DNA from: Levilactobacillus suantsaiihabitans
GTDB taxonomy: Bacteria; Bacillota; Bacilli; Lactobacillales; Lactobacillaceae
Length of the DNA: 59,901 bases
Direction: 5' to 3'
Assembly (NCBI RefSeq): GCF_004745505.1
Contig: NZ_RKLX01000017.1
Coordinates: 1-59,901, forward strand
In this document: positions 1 through 12,194 of the stretch, piece after piece
Position numbering within the stretch: position 1 is the stretch's first letter
Layout: the number at the start of each line of letters is the position of its first letter
Made by a program: the position numbers and the translations under genes
Notes under the pieces: generated by a model
What the model was told of the DNA's origin: nothing
The model's input: only the letters and a program-made list of their open reading frames with translations
Databases searched by the model: none

Positions 1-3000
1 GAATCGGAGTCACTGTCCGTATCAGAATCGGAATCTGTGTCGCTGTCTGAGTCCGAATCACTGTCGGTATCAGAGTCAGCATCGCTGTCAGAATCACTGT
101 CGGAATCGGTGTCACTATCCGAGTCACTATCCGAGTCGCTATCCGAATCAGAATCCGTGTCAGAATCGGCATCGCTGTCAGAATCACTGTCGGAATCGGT
201 GTCACTATCGGAGTCAGCGTCAGAATCGGAATCACTATCCGTATCGGAGTCAGTATCCGTGTCGCTGTCGGAGTCCGTGTCGGAATCTGAATCACTGTCG
301 CTATCCGAATCGGTATCGCTGTCGGAATCACTGTCTGAGTCGGAATCCGTGTCAGAATCAGAGTCGCTATCTGAATCCGTGTCACTGTCTGAATCCGAGT
401 CCGAATCAGAGTCACTATCTGTGTCGGAATCGCTATCCGAGTCACTGTCGGAATCTGAGTCTGAGTCCGTGTCACTGTCCGAATCAGAATCGGCATCTGT
501 ATCACTATCAGAGTCACTGTCGGAGTCGGAGTCCGTGTCGGAATCTGAATCACTGTCGGAGTCGGAGTCGCTATCTGAATCTGAATCACTGTCGGAGTCG
601 GAGTCGCTATCCGAGTCTGAATCGCCATCCGTATCGGAGTCTGAATCTGAGTCCGAATCCGAGTCACCGTCCGTGTCGGAATCAGTGTCAGAATCGGAGT
701 CTGTGTCGGAATCGCTATCGCTATCAGAATCGGTGTCACTGTCTGTGTCGGAGTCTGTGTCACCATCTGAATCAGAATCAGAATCAGCATCCGCATCACC
801 GTCAGAGTCCGAATCAGAATCGCTGTCGGAATCAGCGTCAGAATCGGTATCACTATCCGAATCAGTATCAGAGTCGGCATCCGAGTCTGTGTCAGAATCA
901 GAATCACTGTCGGCATCGGAGTCAGTATCACTGTCAGAGTCCGAATCACTGTCAGAGTCCGAATCACTATCTGAATCTGTGTCGCTGTCGGAATCGGTAT
1001 CAGAGTCAGCGTCAGAATCAGAATCAGAATCGGAATCACTGTCAGAGTCTGAGTCACTATCCGCATCTGAATCGCTGTCCGAATCAGTATCAGAGTCACT
1101 GTCGGTGTCGCTATCCGAGTCCGCATCACTATCGGAATCGGTGTCTGTGTCGGAGTCACTGTCCGAATCTGAATCTGAGTCGGAGTCCGTGTCGCTATCC
1201 GAATCAGTATCAGAGTCGCTGTCTGAGTCCGAATCCGTATCTGAGTCGCTGTCCGAATCACTGTCTGAATCGCTGTCTGAGTCCGAATCCGCATCTGAGT
1301 CGCTGTCCGAATCACTGTCTGAATCGCTGTCTGAGTCCGAATCCGCATCTGAGTCGCTGTCCGAATCACTGTCTGAATCGCTATCCGAGTCCGTATCACT
1401 ATCGGAATCACTATCAGAGTCGCTGTCTGAGTCCGTGTCGGAATCGCCATCGGAATCGCTATCCGAGTCTGTATCACTGTCTGAATCGGAGTCAGCGTCA
1501 GAATCCGTATCCGAATCACTGTCTGTGTCGCTATCCGCATCAGAGTCTGTATCCGAATCACTGTCTGAGTCAGTGTCACTATCTGAATCACTATCTGAAT
1601 CGGAGTCCGTGTCACTATCGGAATCAGAGTCACTGTCGGAATCGCCATCCGTATCGGAGTCTGAGTCACTGTCTGAATCACTATCTGAATCAGAATCACT
1701 GTCGGCATCGGAGTCCGTATCGCTGTCTGAGTCGGAGTCCGTGTCCGAATCAGAATCGGAATCACTATCAGCGTCTGAGTCCGTATCGCTGTCTGAGTCG
1801 CTATCCGAATCTGAGTCAGTATCGGAATCTGTGTCAGTATCGGAATCTGTGTCAGAGTCGCTATCACTGTCAGTGTCTGAGTCACTGTCTGCGTCGGAAT
1901 CTGTGTCAGAGTCGCTATCGCTGTCAGTATCTGAGTCGCTGTCTGAATCCGCGTCAGAATCGGTATCTGAATCCGTATCGCTATCAGAATCCGCGTCGCT
2001 GTCTGAATCGGAATCACTGTCGGTGTCTGTGTCGGAGTCCGTGTCACTGTCAGAATCAGAGTCACTATCGGAATCGGAGTCGCTGTCCGAGTCACTGTCT
2101 GCGTCGGAATCTGTGTCAGAGTCTGAATCCGTGTCGCTGTCGGAGTCACTGTCAGAGTCCGAATCAGAATCCGTATCACTATCAGAATCAGTATCAGAGT
2201 CAGTATCGGAGTCCGAATCACTGTCGGAGTCCGAATCTGTATCAGAATCGGAGTCTGCATCTGAGTCAGTGTCGGAATCAGAATCACTGTCTGAATCCGT
2301 ATCACTGTCTGTGTCCGAATCGCTGTCGGAATCGGAGTCACTGTCAGAATCAGTATCAGTGTCACTGTCAGTGTCTGAGTCACTATCCGTATCGGAATCT
2401 GTGTCGGAATCCGCGTCTGAGTCCGTGTCACTATCAGAATCTGAGTCAGAGTCCGTGTCACTGTCCGAATCAGAATCGGCATCTGTATCACTGTCGGAGT
2501 CCGTGTCGCTGTCGGAGTCTGAGTCGCTGTCAGAGTCCGTGTCAGAGTCTGAGTCGCTATCCGAGTCAGAGTCACCGTCGGAATCGCTATCAGTGTCTGA
2601 GTCGGCATCCGCATCTGAATCGGAATCTGCATCACCGTCAGAGTCCGAATCAGTATCAGAGTCACTATCTGTATCACTGTCAGTGTCTGAGTCAGCGTCA
2701 GAATCGGAATCCGTGTCAGAGTCGCTATCTGCGTCGGAGTCGGAATCACTGTCGGAGTCACTATCCGAGTCTGTATCGCTGTCGGAGTCTGAGTCAGTGT
2801 CGGAATCAGAATCACTGTCTGTGTCCGTATCGCTGTCTGAATCTGAGTCGGAGTCCGAATCGGTGTCACTATCGGAGTCGGCGTCAGAGTCTGAGTCCGT
2901 GTCAGAGTCTGAATCACTATCCGAATCGGTATCGCTGTCAGTATCTGAGTCGCTGTCGGAATCGGTATCGCTGTCGGAGTCGCTATCTGAGTCTGCATCA

Positions 3001-4286
3001 CTGTCAGTATCTGAATCACTATCGGAATCGGAGTCACTGTCAGTATCAGAATCGGCATCGCTGTCCGAATCGGTATCGGAATCGCTGTCAGTGTCTGAGT
3101 CGCTGTCTGAGTCCGAATCACTGTCGGTATCAGAGTCAGCGTCGCTGTCAGAATCACTATCAGCATCTGAATCGGTGTCACTATCTGAGTCGCTATCCGA
3201 ATCAGAATCCGTGTCAGAATCGGCATCGCTGTCAGAATCACTGTCGGAATCGGAGTCACTATCTGTGTCGGAATCGCTATCAGTGTCACTGTCGGAATCC
3301 GCATCACCGTCAGAGTCCGAATCAGAATCAGAGTCAGTATCGGAGTCACTGTCCGTATCACTATCAGTGTCTGAGTCAGCGTCAGAATCGGAATCCGTGT
3401 CAGAGTCGCTATCTGCGTCGGAGTCGGCATCAGAGTCACTGTCTGAGTCACTATCCGAGTCTGTATCACTATCAGAGTCGCTGTCGGAGTCGGAGTCCGT
3501 GTCGGAATCGGAATCGCTATCAGTGTCTGAGTCGGCGTCGCTATCCGCATCTGAATCTGAATCACTGTCTGTGTCGGAATCACTATCCGTATCAGAATCG
3601 CTGTCTGTATCAGAATCCGTGTCGCTATCGGCATCGCTATCAGAATCGGTGTCACTGTCTGAATCTGAATCCGTATCACTATCGGAATCTGAGTCCGTGT
3701 CGGAGTCTGAGTCACTGTCTGAATCGCTATCTGAATCAGAATCACTGTCGGTATCAGAGTCAGCGTCGGAATCGGAATCCGAGTCACTGTCTGAATCACT
3801 GTCGGCATCGGAGTCCGTGTCACTGTCAGAATCAGAGTCGCTATCGGAATCGGCGTCACTGTCTGAATCCGAATCGGAGTCACTGTCAGTGTCGGAATCA
3901 CTATCGGAATCCGTGTCGCTGTCCGAATCACCGTCAGTGTCTGAGTCGGCATCAGAGTCACTGTCAGTATCGGAATCGGAGTCGCTGTCTGTGTCTGAAT
4001 CGGTATCGCTGTCGGAATCGGCGTCAGAGTCCGAATCAGAATCCGTATCACTATCTGTATCAGAATCGGTGTCGGAATCACTGTCGCTATCCGTGTCAGA
4101 ATCACTATCGGAATCCGTATCTGAGTCACTATCCGCATCTGAATCGGAATCAGTATCGGAGTCGCTGTCGGAATCTGTGTCAGAGTCACTATCAGAATCG
4201 CTATCTGTATCTGAATCACTGTCTGAATCCGAATCACTATCCGCGTCAGAATCACTTTCTGAATCGGAATCGCTATCGGAATCGTC
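1..4286 (-). repeat. Asp-Ser dipeptide (SD) repeat of the adhesin
   Basis: About 1,427 codons alternate Asp (GAT/GAC) with mostly Ser and some Thr, Ala or Gly, giving a 6-base period over 4.28 kb. This is the stalk type known from staphylococcal Clf/Sdr proteins, where it projects the ligand-binding domain from the wall; here it is several times longer than in those proteins. Codons vary (TCN and AGY for Ser), so the DNA is not a perfect repeat. Longer duplicated blocks lie within it. Confidence 0.95.
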
Positions 4287-7200
4287 TACACCAGCTGCAA
4301 TTGCTAAGTTAGCATATGATTGCGCATCAGCTGCGGCGCTGGAGGCGTGATCTTTCGATTCCTTGGCCGCGGATGCTGCTGACTCAGCTTCCTTCGCGTA
4401 GGATTGGGCGGCTGAATTATCAGCGGCGGCTTCCGCAGAAGATGCGGCCGAGTAAGCAGAGGACGCGGCAGCAGCGGCCGATTGTGCGGCCGAAGCTGCT
4501 GAAGTCGCTGTCGATGCAGCGGTTGCAGCATTGGCCGCGTGTGAACTTGCGGTCGATCCCTTAACGGCATATTGTGAAGCAACATCCCCATAGGAATTGG
4601 CAACGCTAGCGTAGTTTGCCGCTTCATTGGCAGCGTCGGCAGCCATGCTAGCTGACGATGATGCGCCTTCAGTGGAGGTCGCATTGACCGTCAAGTAGGC
4701 TTGACCCAAGGCCATGGTGGTCTTTCCACTTGTCACAACTAACGTGTAGTATCCTTGGTTGCTAGTCGTAATGCCATCAATATTCAACGTCTCGCCGGTT
4801 TGCCCCGCAATCGCCTGCCCGGTACTGCCGGCCGTTGCTGAGTAATACCATTGATAAGTGACGCTACTATCAGAATCTGACGTGTCCATTTCTGGCGTCC
4901 AAGTCAGTGTGTCACCAGTGTTGGCCGTTTGATCCGCTAAACCATTACCGACCGTGACTTCTTTGCTAGCTGAATAGCTGGTCCCGTCCGCATTGGTAAT
5001 CGTGGCGGTAATCGTGACCTTCCCAGCGGACGTCTTCGTGGCTGGCGTCACGGTTCCATCTGAACTGACAGTCGCAATCGATTCATCACTACTGGTCCAC
5101 ACAATCGTGCCAGTCGCGTTTCCAGGGTTCGTGGTTGCCGTGAAGACCCCTTCAGTTTGAGTCGACCCGTTGAGGATGTAATCATCCCCATCAATCGTGA
5201 TTGCCGTCGCCGGAATTTCACTGTCATAAACATCGACTTGCGCGACGTTACTGTGGAAGTCCCCCGTAATGGAATTGGTCCCCAGGAAGCTGGCATCTGC
5301 TTGGAATAGAAGTGTTCCAGTATAATTTTCATCTAACGTTACAGTCAATCTATTCGAAGCCGTGGACAACGTGGAGTACCATGGCGTGATGTCTTCCGTG
5401 GTATACGTCCCAATCGAAGCGCCGTTAGCATCCGTAATGACACCATTCTTCAGTTTGGACCATTTGCCATTGATCTGAACGTACCAGGTCGTCGAGTGAG
5501 AAATGTTAATGGCTCCCAGCCCTGTCTTAGCAGTCGAGGTCAACGTGATCGTTTGTCCAGAAGTGGTCGAGGTCAAAGCGGTTGGTTGTTGTGTGAACCC
5601 ACCTGAGATGACCATCCCTAAAACAATCAGAGCGTCACCGGTTGGCTTACCGTTAGGCTTACCCAAGTTATTGGAATACATGACCGCGTAGCTCGCAGCC
5701 TCACTGGCAGCGGCGGCCGTAACCGTGGCTGTGGAGGCTAACTCTGCGGCAGTCGACAATTCTGCATCCGCGGCCGTCGAGTATTCACTGGCCATGGCGA
5801 AGCTCCCGGCAGCAACGGCCGAGGAAGCCAGCGCCATGTAGCTGTTGGCGTCACTGGTAGCGGCATCCGCCGTGGCAGCAGCGTATTGGGCGTCTTGCGC
5901 GTATTGCGCAGCAGCGGCCGTGTAGGAGGCCCCCATGCTGGTATTTTGTGTCATAGCGGCGGCTAAGGAAGCGGCCGTCGAACCGGCACTTTGCGCCACT
6001 AAATTAGCAGCGGAGTCAATGGCCGCTGTGGCGGCAGCGGCTTCACTGGCGGCTGACGATTGCCCATCGATGATGATCTTCGTCGCTTGACTGGCAGAAC
6101 TGGCAGCCGAACTAGCGGCTTCTTTGGCCCATTGTAAATACGTACCGGCATCCGCCGCGGCGTTGGAGGCCGAATTCAAGTCCCCTGCAGCCGCGTAGGA
6201 AGCGGCAAGTTGTGAACTGACCGCAGCCTGACTAGCGTTGGAAGATGCATTGGAATTGGCCGTGATGGCCGCATTGTTGGCCGCGTTGGCCGCCGATTGA
6301 TACAATGGCGCCGAGGCAAAGGCGTTGGCGGCATCGGCAGCGTTGGAGTTGGCGATTTGCGCCTGATCCATGGCTTGACTCGCAGCCGTTGACGCAGCGG
6401 CTGCGTAACTTGAGGCCAAGTAGGCCGCGGCGGAAGATTGCGTTTGCGCAGCGTTGTAGGTCAAGGCCACGTAGGAAGCGGCCATGCTAGCGGCGGAAGA
6501 GGTCTTCTCACCGTATTCGGCGGCTTCACTTTGCGCGGCGATGGCCGCCTGAGCCGCACTAGAAGCGCTGGAGTAATCCCGGCCCGTTTCGTAACTTGCA
6601 GCTAAACTGCTAGCCTGACTGGCAGCTGTCGCAGCACTGGAAGCCAAGGCCGCGTAAGAAGCCGTGTTAGCCGTGTGGGCCGCGGCACTCGAGGCGTAGG
6701 ATTGAATCGTCACGCTGGCCCCGATTTCCGTGGTCGTCGTCAATTGTTGGTAAGACGAGCTAGCCGCCGAAGCCATGGCATTGGCCAGTGAGGCAGCGGT
6801 TTCAGCCGCGGTGGCCGCACTGGAAGCCTGATCCGTGTAGTTGCCGTTGACATCCGAGACCACGATGGTCAAGACATTAGACGCGGCCGAGAAAGTCGCG
6901 GTCGAAACCGTTCCTAACAGATACGTGGCCGTCTTGGTTCCACTAACCACTAACTGGTAGTAGTAAGTTCCGGCTGCCGTGTAGGTTGGCGTATAGGTCC
7001 CCGTCGTCCCTTTTTCGGTGCTGGTCGAGGCCACTTCCCAGTTTGTGCCGTCCGTGGACACGTACCAAGTGAAGGTAGCCGACCCCTTGAGATTGTAGTC
7101 TCGGCTCCCGCCACCAAGCAGCCCGTTGTAGTAGCTGCCCAGTTCCATCGCATTGCTGAGGGAAACGCTTTCGCCCACCGTCACGGCCGTACTAGTCGAC

Positions 7201-8990
7201 GTGATGGTGTTGGTCGTTGCTCCCGCAGCCTCTTCGTCACTGTCCGTCGTGGTCTGCGTGTTGCTGGTATCCGTGTCATACGCGGCGGCTAAGGAAGCGG
7301 CGCTGGAGGCCCCGGCCAATGAAATGGCGGCTTCGGAGGCTGCTGAACTAGCGACCCGCGCTAAGGAAGCCGCGTCGGCTGCACTCGTTGCGGCAGCTGC
7401 CTGTGAAGCGGCCGAGCTAGCTAAGCTTGCCGAAGAGGTTGCCAACGTGGCGTAAGAGGCCGCGCTGCTAGCGTAGTCATCGGATTGGTTCCCGGCGTAT
7501 TTTCCAGCTTCTTCGGCCAGAGAATTCGCGGAACTCGCGTAGCCAGCCGCTAAAACGGCACTGGAAGACGCTTTGGTTGCCGAATCCCCAACGGCTAAGG
7601 ACGTCGCAGTATTGGCGGCCGATTGCGCCGTGTCATTGGCTTCACTAGCCGTATTGAAGGCCGCTAATCCTTGTTCGGCCAAACTGTTGGCGGCCACCAG
7701 TGCTTCACTGCCAGCTTCGTAGTCACCGCTGATTGCGGCGCTAGAGGCCAGAATATATTGCGCTTGGGCGTCGCTGGCTAAGGACGTCGCTAATGATGAA
7801 GCCGCGGCCGCGGCCGAAGCAGCACTGTTAGCCGTAGCGTAGGCTTCAACCGCGGCGGCATTACTGGTATCGTATTGCGTCGCGTTATAGGCACTGCTGG
7901 CAGCCGCAGCAGCGGCAACAGCGGCGGAACTAGCGGCAGCGGCAGCCGAGAACGTCGGCGTGTTGGCGCTGCTGACCAAATCCTTGAGCCCAGCCGCAGC
8001 GGCGGACTTCGCCATTGCCGCAGTGCTAGAGGCCAAATCAGCATAGGAAACGGCTTCATTAGCCGCAGAACTGGCGGAAGATAATGCGGTCGTGTAGCGG
8101 TCGATCATGGTATCGGAATCACCCATATCGTCCGCAACTGCCTGCTTATAAGCCGAAGCCAGACTGTTGTAATACTGTGTGATATCGGCAGCGGTGGCCG
8201 TCTTGGCCGCATAGCTACTAGTCGCGTTGTAGGCGTTCTTAGTGTCCGTAGTCGGGACTAAGGCCGCGTAACTGCTGGCAGCTTCAGCGTTGGCTTGAGC
8301 CGCAGCGGCCGCACTACTGGCACTGCTAGCAGCCGCACTATCCGCCCCACTGGTGGCACTGGAACTGGCAGCCGCGGTGATCGTCGTAGCACTCTCCGCA
8401 ACCGGCGTCACCACGCTCTTCTTGGTCGTGGCAACCTTGGCGACTGTCTTAGTCACATTGGTGTTCAACGTCACATCGGTGGAAACGCTGGCAGCGGTAC
8501 TAGCCGCGATACTGTCAGCGCTCGCCTTGGTGGCTGAACTCGTTGCGCTACTGGTGGCCGTGGCCGCACTAGTCGCTACGGCGCTGGTTGAAGTGGCGCT
8601 GGTTTGCGTATTATTTGAAGTACTTGAAGATGAGTTTGCTGAACTGCTAGTAGTAGAAACTGTTTGACTTTCTACAACTGCTGAGCTCGCCGTGCTGGTG
8701 GTACTGGTGCTGGCTGCACTGGTGGCTGAGCTACTAGCGCTCGAAGCTGTTGATTGACTTTGTTCTGGTTGATCCGCACTGGCACTCGAGGTGCTAGCGG
8801 CCGATGAAACGACCTTGGTACTACTGGTACTATCTGCTTGACTGGTGGTATCTGCACTGGCAGACAACGTCCCTGCCCCCAGCAGAGAAAATGACGCCAA
8901 CGCAGCGAAAACCCAGGTCTTCCCTACCTTGTACATCTTGTACCGTAATTTAGGGTCGCCGTTAAAAGCTTTATTCCGCATGAATTTCAC
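1..8990 (-). CDS. Giant SD-repeat cell-surface adhesin, 3' end outside window
   Basis: Secreted, presumably wall-anchored adhesin. One minus-strand frame is open from 8990 to the window edge (at least 2,996 codons). The GTG at 8990 is chosen because AAGGAGG (9000-9006) lies 9 bases before it; an in-frame ATG at 8981 is the alternative. The N terminus has a KxYKxGKxW-type signal (KMYKVGKTW), then a hydrophobic stretch ending in SASA. Next come a Ser/Thr-rich linker, an Ala/Ser-rich probably helical region (about residues 217-597), an Ig-like domain (about 610-720), a second Ala/Ser-rich region (720-1100), a beta-rich segment (1117-1257), a Big_2-like domain (1257-1343), an Ig-like domain (1345-1434), a short Ala/Ser region, and from about residue 1570 a pure Asp-X repeat. 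An LPXTG anchor would be expected outside the window; that is inference. The frame holds at both ends and at every point I translated. Confidence 0.93.
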   Translation of the reverse strand, partial: MKFMRNKAFNGDPKLRYKMYKVGKTWVFAALASFSLLGAGTLSASADTTSQADSTSSTKVVSSAASTSSASADQPEQSQSTASSASSSATSAASTSTTSTASSAVVESQTVSTTSSSANSSSSTSNNTQTSATSTSAVATSAATATSSATSSATKASADSIAASTAASVSTDVTLNTNVTKTVAKVATTKKSVVTPVAESATTITAAASSSATSGADSAAASSASSAAAAAQANAEAASSYAALVPTTDTKNAYNATSSYAAKTATAADITQYYNSLASAYKQAVADDMGDSDTMIDRYTTALSSASSAANEAVSYADLASSTAAMAKSAAAAGLKDLVSSANTPTFSAAAAASSAAVAAAAAASSAYNATQYDTSNAAAVEAYATANSAASAAAAASSLATSLASDAQAQYILASSAAISGDYEAGSEALVAANSLAEQGLAAFNTASEANDTAQSAANTATSLAVGDSATKASSSAVLAAGYASSANSLAEEAGKYAGNQSDDYASSAASYATLATSSASLASSAASQAAAATSAADAASLARVASSAASEAAISLAGASSAASLAAAYDTDTSNTQTTTDSDEEAAGATTNTITSTSTAVTVGESVSLSNAMELGSYYNGLLGGGSRDYNLKGSATFTWYVSTDGTNWEVASTSTEKGTTGTYTPTYTAAGTYYYQLVVSGTKTATYLLGTVSTATFSAASNVLTIVVSDVNGNYTDQASSAATAAETAASLANAMASAASSSYQQLTTTTEIGASVTIQSYASSAAAHTANTASYAALASSAATAASQASSLAASYETGRDYSSASSAAQAAIAAQSEAAEYGEKTSSAASMAASYVALTYNAAQTQSSAAAYLASSYAAAASTAASQAMDQAQIANSNAADAANAFASAPLYQSAANAANNAAITANSNASSNASQAAVSSQLAASYAAAGDLNSASNAAADAGTYLQWAKEAASSAASSASQATKIIIDGQSSAASEAAAATAAIDSAANLVAQSAGSTAASLAAAMTQNTSMGASYTAAAAQYAQDAQYAAATADAATSDANSYMALASSAVAAGSFAMASEYSTAADAELSTAAELASTATVTAAAASEAASYAVMYSNNLGKPNGKPTGDALIVLGMVISGGFTQQPTALTSTTSGQTITLTSTAKTGLGAINISHSTTWYVQINGKWSKLKNGVITDANGASIGTYTTEDITPWYSTLSTASNRLTVTLDENYTGTLLFQADASFLGTNSITGDFHSNVAQVDVYDSEIPATAITIDGDDYILNGSTQTEGVFTATTNPGNATGTIVWTSSDESIATVSSDGTVTPATKTSAGKVTITATITNADGTSYSASKEVTVGNGLADQTANTGDTLTWTPEMDTSDSDSSVTYQWYYSATAGSTGQAIAGQTGETLNIDGITTSNQGYYTLVVTSGKTTMALGQAYLTVNATSTEGASSSASMAADAANEAANYASVANSYGDVASQYAVKGSTASSHAANAATAASTATSAASAAQSAAAAASSAYSAASSAEAAADNSAAQSYAKEAESAASAAKESKDHASSAAADAQSYANLAIAAGVDDSDSDSDSESDSDADSDSDSDSDSDTDSDSDSDSDTDSDSDSDTDSDSDADSDSDTDSDSDSDTDSDSDSDTDSDTDSDTDSDSDSDADSDSDTDSDTDSDSDSDTDSDSDADSDTDGDSDSDTDSDSDSDTDSDSDSDSDSDADSDSDSDSDSDTDSDADSDSDSDSDSDSDADSDTDSDSDSDSDSDSDSDSDTDSDSDSDTDSDSDSDTDSDSDADSDTDSDTDSDSDTDSDSDTDSDSDSDADSDADSDTDSDSDSDTDSDSDSDSDSDTDSDSDSDSDSDADSDADSDSDTDSDSDADSDTDSDTDSDSDTDSDSDSDSDGDADSDSDTDSDSDTDSDSDSDSDSDSDADSDTDSDSDSDSDSDTDSDADSDSDSDADSDTDSDSDSDSDSDTDSDSDTDSDSDADSDTDSDSDSDSDSDTDSDADSDSDSDSDTDSDSDSDTDSDTDSDSDSDSDTDSDSDADSDSDTDSDSDSDSDSDTDTDSDSDSDTDSDSDSDTDSDSDSDSDSDSDADSDSDTDSDSDADSDTDSDTDSDSDTDSDSDGDADSDSDADADSDTDSDSDGDSDSDSDSDSDTDSDSDSDSDSDTDSDSDTDADSDSDSDTDSDSDSDSDTDSDADSDTDSDTDSDSDTDSDTDTDSDSDSDSDSDSDTDSDTDSDSDSDSDTDSDADSDSDTDSDSDSDSDSDTDSDTDSDSDTDSDSDSDSDSDSDTDSDSDTDSDADSDSDSDSDSDSDSDSDSDTDSDTDTDSDSDSDSDADSDSDTDSDTDSDADSDSDSDTDSDSDSDTDSDADSDSDTDSDSDSDTDSDTDTDSDTDSDSDSDSDSDTDSDADSDSDSDSDTDSDSDSDTDSDADSDSDSDSDSDSDSDSDTDGDSDSDSDSDSDTDSDSDSDSDSDTDSDSDSDTDSDADSDTDSDSDTDSDADSDSDSDTDSDSDSDGDSDTDSDSDSDSDSDSDTDSDSDSDSDSDSDSDADSDSDSDSDSDSDSDSDADSDSDSDSDSDSDSDSDTDSDSDSDSDTDSDSDTDSDSDSDSDSDSDTDTDSDSDADSDSDTDSDSDTDSDSDSDADSDSDSDSDSDSDSDSDADSDTDSDSDTDSDSDSDSDSDSDSDSDTDSDADSDSDSDTDSDADSDTDSDSDTDSDADSDSDSDSDSDGDADADSDSDSDGDTDSDTDSDTDSDSDSDSDTDSDSDTDSDTDGDSDSDSDSDSDTDGDSDSDSDSDSDSDSDSDSDSDSDSDSDSDTDSDSDSDSDSDTDADSDSDSDTDSDSDSDSDSDSDSDTDSDSDSDSDSDSDTDSDSDSDSDTDSDSDSDSDSDTDSDSDSDSDSDTDSDSDTDTDSDTDSDSDSDADSDSDTDSDSDSDSDADSDTDSDSDSDSDSDSDSDTDSDSDSDSDADSDTDSDSDSDSDTDSDSDTDSDSD
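1241..1382 (-). repeat. 54-bp exact tandem duplication inside the SD repeat
   Basis: The block 1241-1294 is repeated exactly at 1295-1348, and a third partial copy runs from 1349 to about 1382. A 63-bp block at 2681-2743 also recurs exactly at 3365-3427. Exact identity in a region where Ser codons otherwise vary points to recent recombination or slippage. The length is a multiple of 6, so the reading frame is kept. Confidence 0.85.
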
Positions 8991-9785
8991 TTTAAACGTC
9001 CTCCTTAAGTTAAACATGTGATAGTTGAGTGACAATCACTACTCCCATTAATTGGCTATTAAAAAAATTGCTAAATGTCTTGGATTTGGTCTATACACAT
9101 TACCCCAATAAAGAGTATCCCCTATAAACCAATATCTTAACAATCGTTATTTTAACACAAATTTACGCTGCGTACTGTTTTAAAGATAAATTTATCGGTG
9201 GTATATACAAAAATCTTAATTACCGCATTCTAATGTTAAGGAAATCACATTTCATTTTCATCTCACCTTTAGCCTGCTGATTAGTCACTTGCGAGTGTTA
9301 GTGGAAGTATATTAACTGACTACATCAGTATAGAAATACTGTTAAATCAGCAATTTCGAGCAATGCACTGGATTTTAATTAATTATCACGCGATTATTGT
9401 TGGGGCAATACCATTAACGATAGCTGCGTTTCACAATTTCCTGGGTTAGTCGATAAAATTAATTTTCGATTAGAAAAGTTGTCCACATCGTAACTTCCGT
9501 GAGTCACACACTTGGCCATTTTTTTACCTAAAACGCAAGAATTTTAACCGCGTTTTTTCTAGTTTTTCGTTTTACCCTTCTCGTTCACTCACATAACTTA
9601 CAATGTGTAACAGTCGGTTAGTTTGGTTTTAAAACCACTTTTACAATTAGATGTTGATTATTCGCAGTACCTTGCTAGCGGCCTCCAGGCCGGCCTTAAC
9701 CGTTTTCATAAATTCTCTTATCTCTGAAACCACCCCACCCCCGCCTTCACGTCCTGTATAAACCGGCTAGTCGGCTATTCCCATC
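8991..9785. other. AT-rich gene-free region upstream of the adhesin
   Basis: About 790 bases without a convincing gene on either strand. It is clearly richer in A and T than the flanking genes, especially at 9010-9650. It holds the adhesin ribosome-binding site (AAGGAGG, 9000-9006). On the minus strand TGTTAAAAT near 9150-9160 resembles an extended -10, but no convincing -35 accompanies it, so the promoter and leader length are not settled. Confidence 0.6.
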
Positions 9786-9823
9786 AAAAAAGCGCCCAGC
9801 CAACTTGTCAGTTAGCCAGACGC
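9786..9823 (-). terminator. Terminator after the pseudouridine synthase gene
   Basis: Minus-strand hairpin with 13-base arms at 9811-9823 and 9792-9804, containing G-U pairs and one mismatch, followed by a run of six T (9786-9791). It starts 13 bases after the stop codon of the upstream gene. Confidence 0.85.
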
Positions 9824-9836
9824 CAAATATGATTAT

Positions 9837-10736
9837 TTAGTTAATTATCTCCTGGGTGATGACCCGAGCCATGTCGGCCGGTAATGGGGCGTAGCAGGTG
9901 ATCCACTGGCCGCTAAATGGCTGGTAGAACCGCAACCGCGCACAGTGCAAGGCCTGGCGGCGAATCCAGGGGTTCGTTTGCTGGCCGTACAACCAATCGC
10001 CGACCAAGGGATGGCCGATGGACTGGCAGTGCACCCGAATCTGGTGGGTCCGTCCGGTATGGAGCTTAACCGCCAGCAACGTCGCTGAATTTGACCGGCC
10101 GCGGACCCAAAACTCGGTTTGCGCGGCGCGGCCATCCGCTCTGACCATCCGCTTGATAAACGAATCCGGCGCCCGGCCGATCGGCGCATCGATCAGTTGA
10201 TGATCGACCGGCACCCGGCCGGTGGCCACTGCGATGTAGCGCTTGTCCAACACACCGTCTTTTAGCTGCTTATCTAGCACCGAATGGGCAAAGTGGTGCT
10301 TGGCAAACAACACCGCCCCACTGGTCTCGCGGTCCAGGCGCGTCACGATGTGCGTCACCGTGCTGGCCGCTTGAATCTTTATCAGATGGCCCTTGACCCG
10401 GTTGGCCAACGTGTCATCCGGATACAGGTGGGACGGCACACTGGCCATTTCCGCCGGCTTATTGACGACCAGAAAATGTGGGTCCTCGTATAAAATCTCT
10501 AACGGCTTAAACGACGTCGCCACGTGAGGATTGGCCGGCTCTGGTGGCAACTGTAGCCCCACCGTTTGCCCCGGTTGGGCCATCGCAATCACCCGCACCT
10601 CTTGGCCATCCAGCGTGAGGACGCCGCCGTGAAACTTGACTTGTTTTAAAAACGTGCGGGTCACGCCATGGGCCATCAACACGGTCCGGACGTGTACCGG
10701 ACTGGTCCCCGTCACGCGCCACTCAAACTGGATCAT
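9837..10736 (-). CDS. RluA-family 23S rRNA pseudouridine synthase
   Basis: Isomerises uridine to pseudouridine in RNA, probably 23S rRNA; the exact target is not determined here. The 299-residue protein has the RluA/RluD signature [15 protein letters not shown], whose Asp is the catalytic residue, and the downstream [11 protein letters not shown] motif. About 100 N-terminal residues form an S4-like region. The ATG at 10736 overlaps the nadK stop by four bases (ATGA), so translation is coupled to nadK. The order relQ-nadK-pseudouridine synthase is common in Firmicutes. A terminator follows directly. Confidence 0.93.
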   Translation of the reverse strand: MIQFEWRVTGTSPVHVRTVLMAHGVTRTFLKQVKFHGGVLTLDGQEVRVIAMAQPGQTVGLQLPPEPANPHVATSFKPLEILYEDPHFLVVNKPAEMASVPSHLYPDDTLANRVKGHLIKIQAASTVTHIVTRLDRETSGAVLFAKHHFAHSVLDKQLKDGVLDKRYIAVATGRVPVDHQLIDAPIGRAPDSFIKRMVRADGRAAQTEFWVRGRSNSATLLAVKLHTGRTHQIRVHCQSIGHPLVGDWLYGQQTNPWIRRQALHCARLRFYQPFSGQWITCYAPLPADMARVITQEIIN

Positions 10737-11536
10737 GACTGGTCGCGGCCAATGAAGGACGCCTCCACGCGCTGCCAGAAATGGGTGTGGCGATATTCCG
10801 CAAACGCGATGCGCTGCCGGGCAATCCGGTACGTGATGGCCTTGATGGGCCGACCCTCGATGCCCAACTGATCACACATCAAGACGTTATCCGTGGGATC
10901 GGTGGGTTCAACGCGAATCCATTCGTCAGCCGGGATAATCAGCGGCGACCCCAACGTCCGGAAGACCAGGTTGTTGATCGACGCGATCTCAGCCATTTGA
11001 ATGGCATTAAAACGCGGGTTCAAGACGGCCCCGCCCACGGACTTGTTGTAGGCCGTGGAACCGGTCGGCGTCGAGATGCACAGACCATCCCCCCGAAAGC
11101 TTTCGAAGAGCTCGCCCTTGATATAGACGTCGGCCACCATGGTCCCGGAGACCTTCTTGATCGTCGATTCATTCAGCGCTAACGCCTGATCTGGATGGGT
11201 CCCATCGGCATAGTCGACCTGAATCGACAACAACGGGTAGCTAACGCTTTGACCGTTGTCTTGGGCCAGACTGGCGACCAATTCTGCGACCTCAAAGTCC
11301 CGCCAATCGGTGTAAAAGCCCAGGTGCCCCGTGTGGATTCCGACGAAACGCACCTTGTCGAGCCGGTCATTATAGTGATGGAACGCTGAGAGCAACGTCC
11401 CGTCGCCGCCCACCGTCACGACCACGTCCGGGTTCAAACTGTCCAGCACCACGCCGGCAGCCAGCAAGCCTTGATGTAGCGCCGTCGCCACCTTTTGCGA
11501 CGCCGGCCCGTTATTACTAAAAATGGCAACCTTCAT
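10733..11536 (-). CDS. nadK: NAD kinase
   Basis: Phosphorylates NAD to NADP, the only route to NADP in the cytoplasm. The 267-residue protein has the family motifs in order: [11 protein letters not shown] near residue 45, LNESTIKK, and [18 protein letters not shown]. The start is the ATG at 11536 ([10 protein letters not shown]), one base after the relQ stop and preceded by AAGGAAG inside relQ; in-frame codons further upstream lie within relQ. It overlaps the next gene by four bases. Neighbours suggest one transcript with relQ. Confidence 0.95.
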   Translation of the reverse strand: MKVAIFSNNGPASQKVATALHQGLLAAGVVLDSLNPDVVVTVGGDGTLLSAFHHYNDRLDKVRFVGIHTGHLGFYTDWRDFEVAELVASLAQDNGQSVSYPLLSIQVDYADGTHPDQALALNESTIKKVSGTMVADVYIKGELFESFRGDGLCISTPTGSTAYNKSVGGAVLNPRFNAIQMAEIASINNLVFRTLGSPLIIPADEWIRVEPTDPTDNVLMCDQLGIEGRPIKAITYRIARQRIAFAEYRHTHFWQRVEASFIGRDQS

Positions 11537-11537
11537 G

Positions 11538-12194
11538 TTATTCTTCCTTATTTTGATGAGGTGTCGCGTGCGCATCACCATCGCTCTTCGGTGAATACTG
11601 CTGGGCCTCTTGAATTTCTTCGCGAATCTCGGACATTTCCGTGTCCAGTTTAAAAGCCGCCTCCGCAGCCCGTTGCAGTCGATCGCTCAGGGCTTCGGGG
11701 AAGGCGCCTTGATATTTGTAATTTAATGAATGCTCAATCGTGGCCCAGAAATTCATGGCCAGGGTCCGTACCTGAATCTCCGCCAAAATTTTCTTTTCGC
11801 CGGAAACCAGCTGAACCGGATACTCGATCACAATGTGGTAGGACCGATAACCACTCGGCTTCTCGTTGTGAATGTAATCGCGTTCTTCCAGAATCGTCAG
11901 GTCGGTCCGCTGCCGCAGCAGGTCCACGACTTGATAAATGTCCTCGACAAACTGACACATGATCCGCAGACCCGCAATGTCTTGCATGTCTTGTTCCAGG
12001 CGGTCCTCAGCAACGTGGCGCCGCGTCATCTTTTCCTTGATGCTTGGCACCGGCTTGACCCGCCCCGTGACGAATTCAATGGGTGGACGTTCATTTTGAT
12101 TTTCAAATTGCTTTCTGATGCCGCGGAGCTTCACCTTGAGCTCACTGACGGCCTGTTGATAGGGCAATAAAAATTGATCCCAGTTCGTTACCAT
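11538..12194 (-). CDS. relQ: Small alarmone synthetase RelQ
   Basis: Makes (p)ppGpp from ATP and GTP or GDP, part of stress and nutrient control. The 218-residue protein holds only a RelA/SpoT synthetase domain, with GYRSYH and [19 protein letters not shown], and no HD hydrolase domain, so it can make but not degrade alarmone. The start is the ATG at 12194 (MVTNWDQFL), preceded by GGGGGA; a longer frame exists upstream but lacks a ribosome-binding site. It is first in a set with nadK and the pseudouridine synthase, and divergent from spxH. Confidence 0.94.
   Translation of the reverse strand: MVTNWDQFLLPYQQAVSELKVKLRGIRKQFENQNERPPIEFVTGRVKPVPSIKEKMTRRHVAEDRLEQDMQDIAGLRIMCQFVEDIYQVVDLLRQRTDLTILEERDYIHNEKPSGYRSYHIVIEYPVQLVSGEKKILAEIQVRTLAMNFWATIEHSLNYKYQGAFPEALSDRLQRAAEAAFKLDTEMSEIREEIQEAQQYSPKSDGDAHATPHQNKEE

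Noticed and set aside
1-4286. CRISPR array or simple microsatellite
   Set aside because: The period is 6 bases with codon variation and no spacer structure; it is a coding dipeptide repeat.
37-4350. Plus-strand open frame of 1,437 codons reading Ser-Leu/Glu/Val repeats
   Set aside because: It is the exact antisense of the Asp-Ser repeat. GAY-TCN codons read backward give an open Ser-X frame. It starts at a chance GTG without a ribosome-binding site and ends just after the repeat does, while the minus frame continues into a signal peptide.
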